Source of the DNA: Pseudomonadota bacterium
GTDB taxonomy: Bacteria; Pseudomonadota; Alphaproteobacteria; Azospirillales; Azospirillaceae
DNA: 28,957 nucleotides
NCBI GenBank assembly: GCA_023411035.1
Contig: JAEYPE010000087.1
Span: forward strand, 1-28,957
Direction: 5' to 3'
Shown here: positions 7,724 to 14,719 of the stretch, in pieces
How the letters are laid out: each line of letters opens with the position of its first letter
Position numbering within the stretch: the first letter of the stretch is position 1
Position numbers and translations under genes: made by a program
The notes under the pieces: generated by a model
The model's input: only the letters and a program-made list of their open reading frames with translations
Told to the model about the DNA's origin: nothing
Databases searched by the model: none

Positions 7724-8467
7724 TCATGCCTTGACCCCATCGAGCCAGTCGCGAAGCGCGTCGGTGACCGCCTCGGGCCGCTCGACGGTGGCCATGTGTC
7801 CGCAGTCCTCGACGATGCGCAGGCTGGCGCCGCGGATCGCCGCCGCCATCGCCTCGTGCTGGGCGGGCGGGCTCCAGCCGTCCTGGCGGCCGCACAGCAC
7901 CAGCGTCGGGCAGCGGATGGCGCCCAATCCCATGGTGGCGTCCGGGCGGTCGAGCAGGGCTCGCACCTGTCCTTCGAAGACCGCCGGGGTGGCGCGGCAG
8001 ACCATGGCGGTCAGCCGCTCCATCAGCGCCGCGTCGCCGACCCGGTCCGGATGCAGCATCGGCGGCAGCCAGCGGCGGGCGAGCGCCGTCATACCCTCGT
8101 TCCAGGCAAGGTCGACCAGCGCCTGCCGGGCCTCCGCCTCGCCGGGGCGGCGCGGGTGGACGCCGGTGTCGAGCAGCGCCAGCGCGCCGACCCGCTCCGG
8201 GGCGCGCCGGACGATCTCAAGCGCCACGCGCCCGCCCATGGAGTGGCCGGCGAGCGCGAAGCGGGCGGGGGCCGCGGCGAGCACGGCTTCCGCCATGCCG
8301 GCGATGCTGTCGTGGCCGTGGAAATCCGGAAAGGCGATGATGTCGGCGATGCCGCTCAGGGCCGCCGCCTGCGCGGACCAGACGGTTCCGTCGCACAGCA
8401 GCCCGGGCAGCAGCACGAGCGTACGGCGCGCTCCTCCGCGCCCAATGTCCCGATCCGGCTGGACCAT
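7724..8467 (-). CDS. Alpha/beta hydrolase, first gene of the ligK-galD-liv operon
   Basis: A 247-residue alpha/beta hydrolase. The oxyanion region is LVLLPGLLCDGTVW, the nucleophile elbow GHSMGG puts the catalytic serine at 76, the acid lies in LVLCGRQDGWSPP, and the histidine in DCGHMATVERP. The family includes enol-lactone hydrolases, meta-cleavage-product hydrolases and esterases. As the promoter-proximal gene ahead of ligK and galD it probably removes an ester or lactone formed in the pathway; hydrolysis of a methyl ester left when a methoxylated ring is cleaved is one possibility. That is inference; the sequence does not fix the substrate. The divergent LysR gene begins 152 bp away. Confidence 0.8.
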   Translation of the reverse strand: MVQPDRDIGRGGARRTLVLLPGLLCDGTVWSAQAAALSGIADIIAFPDFHGHDSIAGMAEAVLAAAPARFALAGHSMGGRVALEIVRRAPERVGALALLDTGVHPRRPGEAEARQALVDLAWNEGMTALARRWLPPMLHPDRVGDAALMERLTAMVCRATPAVFEGQVRALLDRPDATMGLGAIRCPTLVLCGRQDGWSPPAQHEAMAAAIRGASLRIVEDCGHMATVERPEAVTDALRDWLDGVKA

Positions 8468-8506
8468 GCTTTCCTCCCGTGCACACGCGCCGGCATGTGT
8501 GCCGGT

Positions 8507-8531
8507 CTTTTGTATCGTCCGTGTACCAAAG
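8507..8531. promoter_or_regulatory. Inverted repeat in divergent promoter (possible GntR or LysR site)
   Basis: CTTTTGTA (8507-8514) and TACCAAAG (8524-8531) form 8-bp arms with one mismatch and a 9-nt spacer. A second inverted repeat, GCACAC/GTGTGC with a 10-nt spacer, lies at 8481-8502 in the leader. The TTGTA half-site resembles the better TTGTA/TACAA palindromes upstream of the demethylase operons, so the same regulator might bind weakly here. Function is inferred. Confidence 0.35.
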
Positions 8532-8582
8532 CAGTGTAGGGCGAACGCGCGCCGCCGCTTTATCGAAAGCTGGAAAATAGCT

Positions 8583-8598
8583 ATAACCGTATGGTTAT
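8583..8598. promoter_or_regulatory. LysR-type operator candidate
   Basis: ATAACC-GTAT-GGTTAT is a 6-bp inverted repeat with a 4-nt spacer in the 152-bp region between the divergent LysR gene (8620) and the hydrolase operon (8467). LysR regulators usually bind such dyads upstream of their own gene and the divergent target. It lies 21 bp before the chosen LysR start. Confidence 0.5.
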
Positions 8599-8619
8599 GG
8601 TTCTGGCGGGGATGGCGGC

Positions 8620-9573
8620 GTGGAGATCAACCTGACGCACATGGCGCAGCGCTTGAAGCTCCGCCACCTGAAGGTCGTGCTCGCGATCGCCGAGCACCGC
8701 AGCCTGTCCCGCGCGTCCTACGCGCTGGGGATCAGCCAGCCGGCCCTGACCAAGACCCTTCAAGATGCCGAGGACGCCATCGGCGCCCGCCTGTTCGACC
8801 GGCTGCCGCGCGGCGTCGTCCCCACCGCCTTCGGCGAGGTGGTGCTGGTGCGCGCCCGCGCGATCCTGTCGGAACTCGCCCAGCTCGGCGAGGAGTTGGT
8901 GGAGGTCGCCGGGGGCGGCGCCGGCACGATCGCCATCGGGGTGCTGCCGGCGGCGGGGGCGGGGCTGCTTCCCGGCTGCCTGACGCGGCTGCGCCAGTCG
9001 CATCCGGGGCTCGGCGTGCGGGTGGTCGAGGCGATGACGCGCGAACTCCTGCCGATGCTCGCGGCTGGCGACATCGACGTGGTGCTCGGGCGCCTCTATG
9101 CGCCGGAGGCGCCGGACGAATTCCGCCGTGAGCCGCTGTACCAGGAGCCGATCGCGGTCATGGCGCGCAGCGGCCATCCCGTTTTCGAACGGCAGGCGCC
9201 GGCGGCGGACGAGCTGTCACGTTGCGGGATGGCGCTGCCGTCCTCGGTGCAGCGGCTGGGGCGCGACGTCGAGGAGGCGCTGATGAGCATGGGCGTGCCG
9301 CTCGCGGCCACGGCGGTCCGTTCCACCTCCCTGTCGCTGATCCGCGAGCTGCTGCACCGGAGCGACATGCTGGCCGTGCTGCCGCCGCTGATGCTCGCCG
9401 GGGACCTGCTGCGCGGCAGCGTGCGGGTGGTGCCCATCGACGTGCCGACCCCTCCGCGCCCGGCGGGCCTGATCACGCTGCGCCACCGCCCGTGCACGCC
9501 CGGCACCGAGGCGCTGGCCGGCGCGGTGACGGCGGAGATCGCGTGCCTGCGGGAACTGGGGGTTCTGGGGTAG
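8620..9573 (+). CDS. LysR-family transcriptional regulator (single HTH)
   Basis: A 317-residue LysR regulator of ordinary length. The winged HTH lies at about residues 14-72 (KLRHLKVVLAIAEHRSLSRA, then LGISQPALTKTLQDAE), followed by a periplasmic-binding-like effector domain (TIAIGVLPAAGAGL onward). It is closest in feel to the GbpR/PcaQ group. The start is GTG 8620 with a GGGGA-type site about 8 nt upstream; ATG 8641 is an in-frame alternative with poor spacing. It diverges from the hydrolase-ligK-galD-liv operon and probably activates it in response to an aromatic acid or pathway intermediate. It converges with vanB across only 19 bp. Confidence 0.88.
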   Translation: MEINLTHMAQRLKLRHLKVVLAIAEHRSLSRASYALGISQPALTKTLQDAEDAIGARLFDRLPRGVVPTAFGEVVLVRARAILSELAQLGEELVEVAGGGAGTIAIGVLPAAGAGLLPGCLTRLRQSHPGLGVRVVEAMTRELLPMLAAGDIDVVLGRLYAPEAPDEFRREPLYQEPIAVMARSGHPVFERQAPAADELSRCGMALPSSVQRLGRDVEEALMSMGVPLAATAVRSTSLSLIRELLHRSDMLAVLPPLMLAGDLLRGSVRVVPIDVPTPPRPAGLITLRHRPCTPGTEALAGAVTAEIACLRELGVLG

Positions 9574-9592
9574 GTGTCCGTCCTTTCCCCGT

Positions 9593-10561
9593 CTACCGGT
9601 CGGCGGTGTCGATGGTGACGCTGCCGTGCGCCACCCGCGACACGCAGCTGCACATCCGCCGGTTCCCGGCCTTCTGCCCTTCGCTGAAGAAGACGTCGCG
9701 GTGGTCGACCGTGCCGTCGGCCTCCAGGATGTCCACGGCGCACAGCCCGCATTCGCCGCGGCGGCAGTCGGAGATCATCGCCACGCCGGCCTCCTCCAGC
9801 GCCTCCAGCATGGTCCGTTCGGCTGGGACCTGCACCTCCATGCCCAGGCGCGGGATGCGCACGGTGAAGGGTTCGGCGGCGAAGCGTCCGGTGTTGCCGA
9901 AGGTCTCGAAGCGCAGCCCGGCGGGCGGGCGTCCGCTGCGCTGCCAGAGGACGCGGGCCTCGTCGAGCAGGCCGATGGGGCCGCAGATGTACATCTCGCC
10001 GCCGGGGGCGAGCGTGGCGATTTCCCGCTCCAGGTCGATGCGCCGCCCCTCGTCGCGGGCGAAGAGTTCCAGCCGGTCGCCGAGGCGGTCGCTCAGCTCG
10101 TCCACGAAGGGCAGGGCGTCGCGGCTGCTACCGGCGTAGAGCAGCCGGACATCGGCGCCCGTACCGGCAAGCGCCATCGCCATCGGAAGGATCGGCGTGA
10201 TGCCGATGCCGCCGGCCACCAGCAGGTAGGAGGGGCGTCCGAACGCCAGGGCGAAGCGGTTGCGCGGCGCCGTCACCCGCAGCCGGTCGCCGGGCGCCAG
10301 CGTCCACATGTAGCGCGACCCGCCCCGGCTTTGGGGCATGCGCTTCACCGCGATGCGATAGACGCCGCCGTCACCGCCGCCGTCGAGCAGAGAATAGGAT
10401 CGCACATCGGGCCGCCCGTCCGGGTGCACGGCCACGTCGATGTGGCTGCCGGGCTGAGCGGGGAGGGGCTGCGCCGGTTCGATCTCGAAGAGGCGGATGT
10501 CGGCGGTCGGGTTGCTGACCGCGCGCAGGCGGGCGTCGCCCCATTCCCGGTCACCGGTCAT
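9593..10561 (-). CDS. vanB: Vanillate demethylase reductase-type protein (VanB-like)
   Basis: A 322-residue class IA oxygenase reductase. The domains in order are a flavin-binding barrel (VRSYSLLDGG, residues about 54-63), an NAD-binding fold (LLVAGGIGITPILPMA and MYICGP), and a C-terminal plant-type [2Fe-2S] ferredoxin with CRRGECGLC and a further cysteine near MCSC. It passes electrons from NADH to the Rieske oxygenase encoded just upstream. Its ATG overlaps the vanA stop by 11 bp. Order and length match VanB of vanillate O-demethylases; related reductases serve other aromatic Rieske monooxygenases, so the substrate rests on VanA. Confidence 0.88.
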   Translation of the reverse strand: MTGDREWGDARLRAVSNPTADIRLFEIEPAQPLPAQPGSHIDVAVHPDGRPDVRSYSLLDGGGDGGVYRIAVKRMPQSRGGSRYMWTLAPGDRLRVTAPRNRFALAFGRPSYLLVAGGIGITPILPMAMALAGTGADVRLLYAGSSRDALPFVDELSDRLGDRLELFARDEGRRIDLEREIATLAPGGEMYICGPIGLLDEARVLWQRSGRPPAGLRFETFGNTGRFAAEPFTVRIPRLGMEVQVPAERTMLEALEEAGVAMISDCRRGECGLCAVDILEADGTVDHRDVFFSEGQKAGNRRMCSCVSRVAHGSVTIDTADR

Positions 10562-11606
10562 GCCGCACCTCCGCCGCCAGCATGCCGTCGATCAGCCGGC
10601 GCGCCCACAGCGCCCCGGCGTCGATGTTGAGGTTGTAGAAGGGCTGGCGCGGGTTGCGCCCGATGGCGCGCTGCTGCGCTTCGAGGATGGCGTGGTCCTG
10701 GTCGTAGACGCCGCGCCCCTCGTTGACGTGGGCAAGGTTCAGCGCCCGTGTGAGTTCGGCGTCGTCGGTGCGGTAGTTGCGCACGAAATTCCAGAAATAG
10801 TGGCAGCTCGTGGCGCTTTCCGGCGTGATCGCCGCCAGGAAGACGCCGTTCACCCCCCGCGAGCGGTCGCCCTGCCGCGCCCCGGTGCCCGCCGGCGCCA
10901 CGCCGACGTCGCCGGCGATGGTGGAGGGCGCCTCGAACCGGATGATCTGCCAGCGGTCCACGGGCCCCGGCTTGCCGAGCTGGCGCGCCCAGAAGGGCGG
11001 CGCCTCGATGTCCTCCATCCAGCGCGTGACGGTGACGGTGCGCCCGCTGTGCGTCACCTCGAAGGGCGAGCGGGTGATGGCGTCGTGGCCGATGCTGCCG
11101 GCGTGCACGTACGTCTCGTGCGTCAGGTCCATGAGGTTGTCGACCACCAGCCGGTAGTCGCACTGGAGCGAATAGAAGGTGCCGCCCTCGCCGACCCATC
11201 CGGTGCCGTCGTTCCAATGGAAGTCGGGGATGGTGGCCGGGTCGGCGCGGGCCGGGTCGCCCATCCACACCCACACCAGCCGGTGCCGCTCCACCGCCGG
11301 GTAGGCGCGCACGCAGGCGGACGGGTTGATCGTTTCCTGGGCCGGCATGTGGGTGCAGCGTCCGGACGCATCGAAGACGAGGCCGTGGTAACCGCACACC
11401 ACCTCGTCGCCGTTGAGCCGGCCGAGCGAGAGCGGCAGCAGCCGGTGCCAGCAGGCGTCCTCCAGCACGGCGACGGCACCGTCGGTGCGGCGGTAGAGCA
11501 CCATGTCCTTGCCGCAGACGGTGCGGGGCGTCAGCGCCCGCTCGATTTCGTGCTGCCAGGCGGCGGCGTACCAGGCGTTCGTCGGCCAGGGCGTGGCGTC
11601 GGTCAT
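10551..11606 (-). CDS. vanA: Rieske O-demethylase oxygenase subunit (VanA-like)
   Basis: A 351-residue Rieske non-heme iron oxygenase, the length of VanA (about 353). The Rieske ligands are Cys52-x-His54 and Cys71-x2-His74. The mononuclear iron site shows Asp160, His163 and His168 in DLTHETYVHAG. The enzyme hydroxylates the methoxy carbon of vanillate, releasing protocatechuate and formaldehyde with O2 and NADH. ATG 11606 has GGAGGAGG 3-9 nt upstream. It is co-transcribed with vanB. Relatives act on isovanillate, syringate, 3-O-methylgallate or dicamba, and the second, gallate-type dioxygenase in this window makes a syringate-derived substrate possible. The leader carries an inserted hairpin element. 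Confidence 0.87.
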   Translation of the reverse strand: MTDATPWPTNAWYAAAWQHEIERALTPRTVCGKDMVLYRRTDGAVAVLEDACWHRLLPLSLGRLNGDEVVCGYHGLVFDASGRCTHMPAQETINPSACVRAYPAVERHRLVWVWMGDPARADPATIPDFHWNDGTGWVGEGGTFYSLQCDYRLVVDNLMDLTHETYVHAGSIGHDAITRSPFEVTHSGRTVTVTRWMEDIEAPPFWARQLGKPGPVDRWQIIRFEAPSTIAGDVGVAPAGTGARQGDRSRGVNGVFLAAITPESATSCHYFWNFVRNYRTDDAELTRALNLAHVNEGRGVYDQDHAILEAQQRAIGRNPRQPFYNLNIDAGALWARRLIDGMLAAEVRHDR

Positions 11607-11618
11607 GGCCTCCTCCAA

Positions 11619-11706
11619 TTGTTCGTCAGGGCCATCGCATTTGGCGATCATAACCCTCTCCCCGGAGGGGAGAGGGGATCTCAAATGCGATGGCCTATTT
11701 GTTCGT
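11619..11706. mobile_element. 72-bp MITE/REP-like hairpin element with 8-bp target duplication
   Basis: TTGTTCGT occurs at 11619-11626 and again at 11699-11706. Between them lies a 72-bp segment with perfect 13-bp inverted arms (11630-11642 GGCCATCGCATTT, 11683-11695) and an inner perfect 10-bp stem CCCTCTCCCC/GGGGAGAGGG (11654-11663, 11667-11676). Inverted arms plus flanking direct repeats are the mark of a small non-autonomous insertion. It has no coding capacity and lies in the predicted 5' leader of vanA, where it would fold as a long RNA hairpin just upstream of the ribosome site. Whether transposition created it is inferred from the repeats alone. Confidence 0.6.
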
Positions 11707-11713
11707 GTAACTG

Positions 11714-11742
11714 ATTATGAGTGAGCGCCCCAATGTACACAA
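11714..11742 (-). promoter_or_regulatory. vanA promoter
   Basis: On the minus strand TTGTGT (11742-11737) and CATAAT (11719-11714) are separated by exactly 17 nt, a good sigma-70 spacing. Transcription would begin near 11707, at the edge of the hairpin element. The -35 hexamer lies inside the GntR-type palindrome, so binding there would block the promoter. Confidence 0.55.
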
Positions 11743-11743
11743 T
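11732..11743. promoter_or_regulatory. GntR/FCD operator candidate at vanA
   Basis: AATGTACACAAT (minus strand ATTGTGTACATT) matches the palindrome ATTGTATACAAT at 10 of 12 positions and overlaps the predicted -35. FCD-type GntR repressors, including VanR-type regulators of vanAB operons, bind such TTGT/ACAA dyads. A perfect TTGTATACAA occurs upstream of the methyltransferase operon that encodes the GntR gene. Confidence 0.5.
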
Positions 11744-11866
11744 AGGCCGTTCGTTTACCCCGGCCCGCCTTCAGCCTCCGCTCACCCTCATCCGTGCGAA
11801 ACCGTGAATCCGGAAGGTTTCTGGAGGTATGAGCGTGCCGGCTTTTCCCGGATCGCCATCCTGGCT

Positions 11867-11905
11867 GGGGCGACGAACACGGATGGTTTGCATCCAATTC
11901 GCCCC
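11867..11905. repeat. Hairpin downstream of the GntR gene
   Basis: GGGGCGA (11867-11873) pairs with TCGCCCC (11899-11905), and an inner GGATG (11881-11885) pairs with CATCC (11891-11895). It follows the end of the eight-gene methyltransferase operon by about 40 bp. There is no U-tract, so it may be an mRNA-end stabiliser or part of a Rho-dependent end rather than an intrinsic terminator. Confidence 0.4.
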
Positions 11906-11946
11906 AATCCGCACGCAATCCGCCTGTCGACTCACTCCGCTCCGAT

Positions 11947-12639
11947 CTACTGGGAGATGGCGGCGCGGAACAGGCGGATGTTGTCGATGGCGGCGTGGCT
12001 GTGCTCGCGCATCAGCGCTTCCGCCCGGCTGGCGTCGCCGTCGCGCAGCGCCCGGAAGATCGCCTCGTGCTGCTTCTGGGCGAGGAACAGAACGTCGAAC
12101 TGCCGCCGCGCCACCTCGGGGTCGGAGCGGTCGTCGAGGAAGGCCTTGGCCGAGGCGAAGGGCACCTTGTCGTTGATCTGCAGCGCGTGGATCAGCGCCC
12201 GGTTGGCCGAACCGCCGACGATCAGGTCGTGGAAGCGGCTGTTCACGTCGGTCCAGGTGACGCCGTCATCCTCGGCCAGATGGCCCTTGGCGAACAGCCG
12301 GGCTCCCTCCTCCACACAGGCCCCCAGCTCGTCCACGAGATCGGACGCCAGCCCGGCGCGGGCGAGGTCGTGCGCCGCCATGCCCTCCAGCAGGCCGCGC
12401 ACGCGGATGGCGTCGACGATGTCCTTCAGCGTGAACTCGCGCACCACGAATCCGCGCCGGTTGTCGGTCGGCTCCACCAGCCCCTCGCGCGAGAGGATTC
12501 CCAGCGCGTAGCGCACGGGCGTGCGCGACACGCCGAGCCGCTCGGCGATGGGAATCTCGGTGACCCGCTCGCCGGGCCGCAACTCGCCGCTGACGATCAT
12601 CTCGCGCAGCTTGAGGACGATCTGTTGGTATCGGGCCAT
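11947..12639 (-). CDS. GntR-family regulator, FCD domain (VanR-like)
   Basis: A 230-residue regulator with an N-terminal winged HTH at about residues 5-65 (IAERLGVSRTPVRYALGILSREG) and an all-helical FCD ligand domain at about 75-220; DVNSRFHDLIV and the late KQHEAIFRAL and REHSHAAI histidines are likely metal or ligand contacts. It is the last gene of the methyltransferase operon, 4 bp after the amidohydrolase, and lies just upstream of the divergent-from-nothing leader of vanAB. VanR repressors of vanillate operons belong to this subfamily. TTGTATACAA-like palindromes occur before both vanA and the methyltransferase operon, so it probably represses both until vanillate or a similar acid binds. 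Target and ligand are inferred. Confidence 0.85.
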   Translation of the reverse strand: MARYQQIVLKLREMIVSGELRPGERVTEIPIAERLGVSRTPVRYALGILSREGLVEPTDNRRGFVVREFTLKDIVDAIRVRGLLEGMAAHDLARAGLASDLVDELGACVEEGARLFAKGHLAEDDGVTWTDVNSRFHDLIVGGSANRALIHALQINDKVPFASAKAFLDDRSDPEVARRQFDVLFLAQKQHEAIFRALRDGDASRAEALMREHSHAAIDNIRLFRAAISQ

Positions 12640-12643
12640 GCGC

Positions 12644-13813
12644 TCAGTCTACCCGCGCCGCCGCGCAGCGGCCAGCCTCACCGACGGCGAGCGGGCGGAG
12701 CAGCGCCGACGGGTCGCGGAAGGGCGAGTCCGCCAGCAGCAGCAGGTCGGGGCGGGCACCGGGCAGAAGGTCGTTGGACGGCTCCCCCCATTGGCGGCGC
12801 GGCAGCGACGTGGCGGCGCGCAGCACCGCCTCCATGGGCAGGCCGCAGCCGAGCAGGGTCAGCATCTCCTCGCCGTGCGCCCGGCCATGGACCACGCCAT
12901 GGCTGCCGGCGTCGGTTCCGCACAGCACCGTGACCCCCATCTGGTGGGCCAGGGCCACATGCTCGCGGTGGGAGTCGACGATGCGCGCGATGGTGGCCAC
13001 CACCTCCGGCGGCCATCCGGCGTGCTGCGGGCAGGCGCCCTGGAAGGCGACCGGCGCGAAGGTGGGAACCCAGGCGATCCCCTCTCCGGCCATGCGCTCC
13101 AGGATGGGGCGGGTCATGAAGAAACCGTGCTCGATCGAGCCGATCCCCCCGGCGACCGCCACCTCCAGCCCGGCGAGGCCGCTGCAATGGGCGAGCGTCG
13201 GACGGCCCAGCGCCCGCGCGCGGCGGGTGATCAGGCTCAGCGCCTCCACGTCGAACTGCGGCGCGCCGGGCACCGTGCCCTTGGCGAAGTCGATGATGCC
13301 GGTGAGCAGGACTTTGACGTCGTCACCTTTGGCGGCGATGGCGTCCACCGCCGCGGCGATGGCGTCGTCGTCGGCGACCTCCCGCCCCATGAAGCCGCCG
13401 TAGCGTCCGGGGCGGCGCAGCGCGACCCCGCAGGAGCGCACCCGGATGCCGGGCCGGTCACGGGTCTCGTCGCGCAGTTCCTGGTTGATGCCCCAGCGGT
13501 CGCCGACGTCGCGCACCAGCCCGATCCCGGCGGCGCGCGCCTGGGCGAGGCTGCGGCGCGCCACCGCCATCATGGCGTCGCGGTCGGCCTTCATCGCCGC
13601 GGAACGCGCCGCGATGTCGAGAAGACCGCCGTCCAGGAACAGGTGGGCGTGCGCTTCGACCAGGGAGGGCATGGCGAAGGCGGCGTCGAGCGGCGCGTCC
13701 GGCGCCGCGGGCTCGACGGCGCGCAGCACGTCGCCGTCGAAGCGCAGCGCGTAGGGGCCACGGTCGTGGTGGCGTTCGCCGTCGAAATAGGCGCCGACGA
13801 TGAGCGTCGTCAT
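12644..13813 (-). CDS. Metal-dependent amidohydrolase of unknown role in the O-demethylation operon
   Basis: A 389-residue amidohydrolase-superfamily protein of the imidazolonepropionase/prolidase-like branch. The metal ligands visible are His55 and His57 in VEAHAHLF, a candidate bridging lysine in DVKVLLTG, histidines in TLAHCSG and SIEHGFF, and the aspartate in LCGTDAGSHG. It has no signal peptide. It begins 3 bp after the methyl-THF methyltransferase gene and ends 4 bp before the GntR gene, so it is firmly in the operon. No known corrinoid O-demethylase uses such an enzyme. It could open a cyclic C1-folate or hydrolyse an ester or amide of the aromatic substrate; both are guesses. Confidence 0.78.
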   Translation of the reverse strand: MTTLIVGAYFDGERHHDRGPYALRFDGDVLRAVEPAAPDAPLDAAFAMPSLVEAHAHLFLDGGLLDIAARSAAMKADRDAMMAVARRSLAQARAAGIGLVRDVGDRWGINQELRDETRDRPGIRVRSCGVALRRPGRYGGFMGREVADDDAIAAAVDAIAAKGDDVKVLLTGIIDFAKGTVPGAPQFDVEALSLITRRARALGRPTLAHCSGLAGLEVAVAGGIGSIEHGFFMTRPILERMAGEGIAWVPTFAPVAFQGACPQHAGWPPEVVATIARIVDSHREHVALAHQMGVTVLCGTDAGSHGVVHGRAHGEEMLTLLGCGLPMEAVLRAATSLPRRQWGEPSNDLLPGARPDLLLLADSPFRDPSALLRPLAVGEAGRCAAARVD

Positions 13814-13816
13814 GGC

Positions 13817-14719
13817 TCAGGCCCGGTAAAGCTTGCGGACGGCACGCAGGGCGTTGCTGCCGGTCTGCTCCAGGAAGGCGCGGTAGGCCGTCAGCACATG
13901 ATTGTCCTCCGGCAGCGCATGGTAGCCGCGCCAGGGCGTGCCGAGCACCGTGTCGAAGCCGTGCGGCACCGCCAGGGTGAGGAAGGCGCATTCCAGGCTG
14001 TGCTTGAGGTCGGAACCGTCGGCGGCCTTGGGGGGAAGCTGCTGGCCGATGTTGGACAGCCCGCCCATCATGTGCACGCCCTTCAGGTCCGGGTCGGCGC
14101 CGATCAGCCGCACGGCGTCGAGCGTCGCGCGGTTGAGCCCGGCGGTGTCGGCGACGATGGCGCTGACCGACATGTCGATGAAGACGTCGTTCATGGGCAT
14201 CCCGTGGTCGCGCGCCAGCCGCAGCGCCGCGCGCCGGGCAGTCCCGGCGATCTCCTGCGCCGTCTTGTTGCCCAGGGCGACGCCGTTCTCGACACGTTCG
14301 GAGGCCATGACGATGACCTTGAACGGGCCGAGCCCGGCATAGAGATCCATCAGGTCCCAGCGGTGCTCGGTGATCGAGTTGACGATGGGCAGGGCGCCGT
14401 CCGCCTTGGCCCGGTCGTAGGTCTTCAGGCAGATTTCCTGCACCTCGGCGCTGGGGAAGTCGAAGGACAGCGGGATGCGCACCACCGCCTGGATGGCGCG
14501 GATCACCTCGGCCATGAAGTGCGGATCGGTCAGCGCGCGGGCGCCGATGTTGACGTTGAGGAAGCGCGCCCCGGCCTCCGCCTGTTTGACCGCCAGCGCC
14601 TGGAGTCCAGGCAGGTCCTCGTTGTCGAACAGCGCCTTGGTGCTCTTGAAGCCGGGGTTGATGCGCTCGCCGATGATGGTGATGTCGAAGCCGTGCGCCC
14701 GGTCCGTGCTGGTGGTCAC
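13817..14719 (-). CDS. Methylcorrinoid:tetrahydrofolate methyltransferase (pterin-binding, AcsE/MtvA-like)
   Basis: A 300-residue pterin-binding TIM barrel. The N-terminus shows ITIIGERINPGFKST, the classic DHPS/MeTr strand; ARFLNVNIGA, IPLSFDFPSAEV and the long NDVFIDMSVSAIV segment follow. The protein lacks MetH's extra domains. In acetogen O-demethylases the equivalent methyltransferase II moves the methyl group from methyl-Co(III) to THF. GTG 14719 overlaps the RACE stop as GTGA and has GGAGG 8 nt upstream. Together with the corrinoid protein, the URO-D methyltransferase and RACE it completes a three-component system plus activator. The direction of transfer is inferred from the context. 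Confidence 0.87.
   Translation of the reverse strand: MTTSTDRAHGFDITIIGERINPGFKSTKALFDNEDLPGLQALAVKQAEAGARFLNVNIGARALTDPHFMAEVIRAIQAVVRIPLSFDFPSAEVQEICLKTYDRAKADGALPIVNSITEHRWDLMDLYAGLGPFKVIVMASERVENGVALGNKTAQEIAGTARRAALRLARDHGMPMNDVFIDMSVSAIVADTAGLNRATLDAVRLIGADPDLKGVHMMGGLSNIGQQLPPKAADGSDLKHSLECAFLTLAVPHGFDTVLGTPWRGYHALPEDNHVLTAYRAFLEQTGSNALRAVRKLYRA

Larger units (their letters stand above)
11607..11946. other. 340-bp gene-free region between vanA start and GntR stop
   Basis: From right to left this holds the hairpin downstream of the GntR gene (11867-11905), about 120 bp with nothing I can assign, the GntR-type operator and vanA promoter (11714-11743), a small hairpin element flanked by 8-bp direct repeats (11619-11706), and the vanA ribosome site (TCCTCC on plus at 11611-11616). 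Short open frames across it have no family resemblance or proper ribosome site. Confidence 0.7.

Noticed and set aside
11829..12176. Possible small plus-strand gene preceded by GGAGGT
   Set aside because: The ribosome-like site is only one base from the ATG, the frame runs antisense into the GntR gene, and the peptide resembles nothing.
13817..14719. Dihydropteroate synthase or methionine synthase fragment
   Set aside because: The pterin-binding fold is shared, but the operon with corrinoid protein and RACE, and the absence of other MetH domains, fit a methylcorrinoid:THF methyltransferase.
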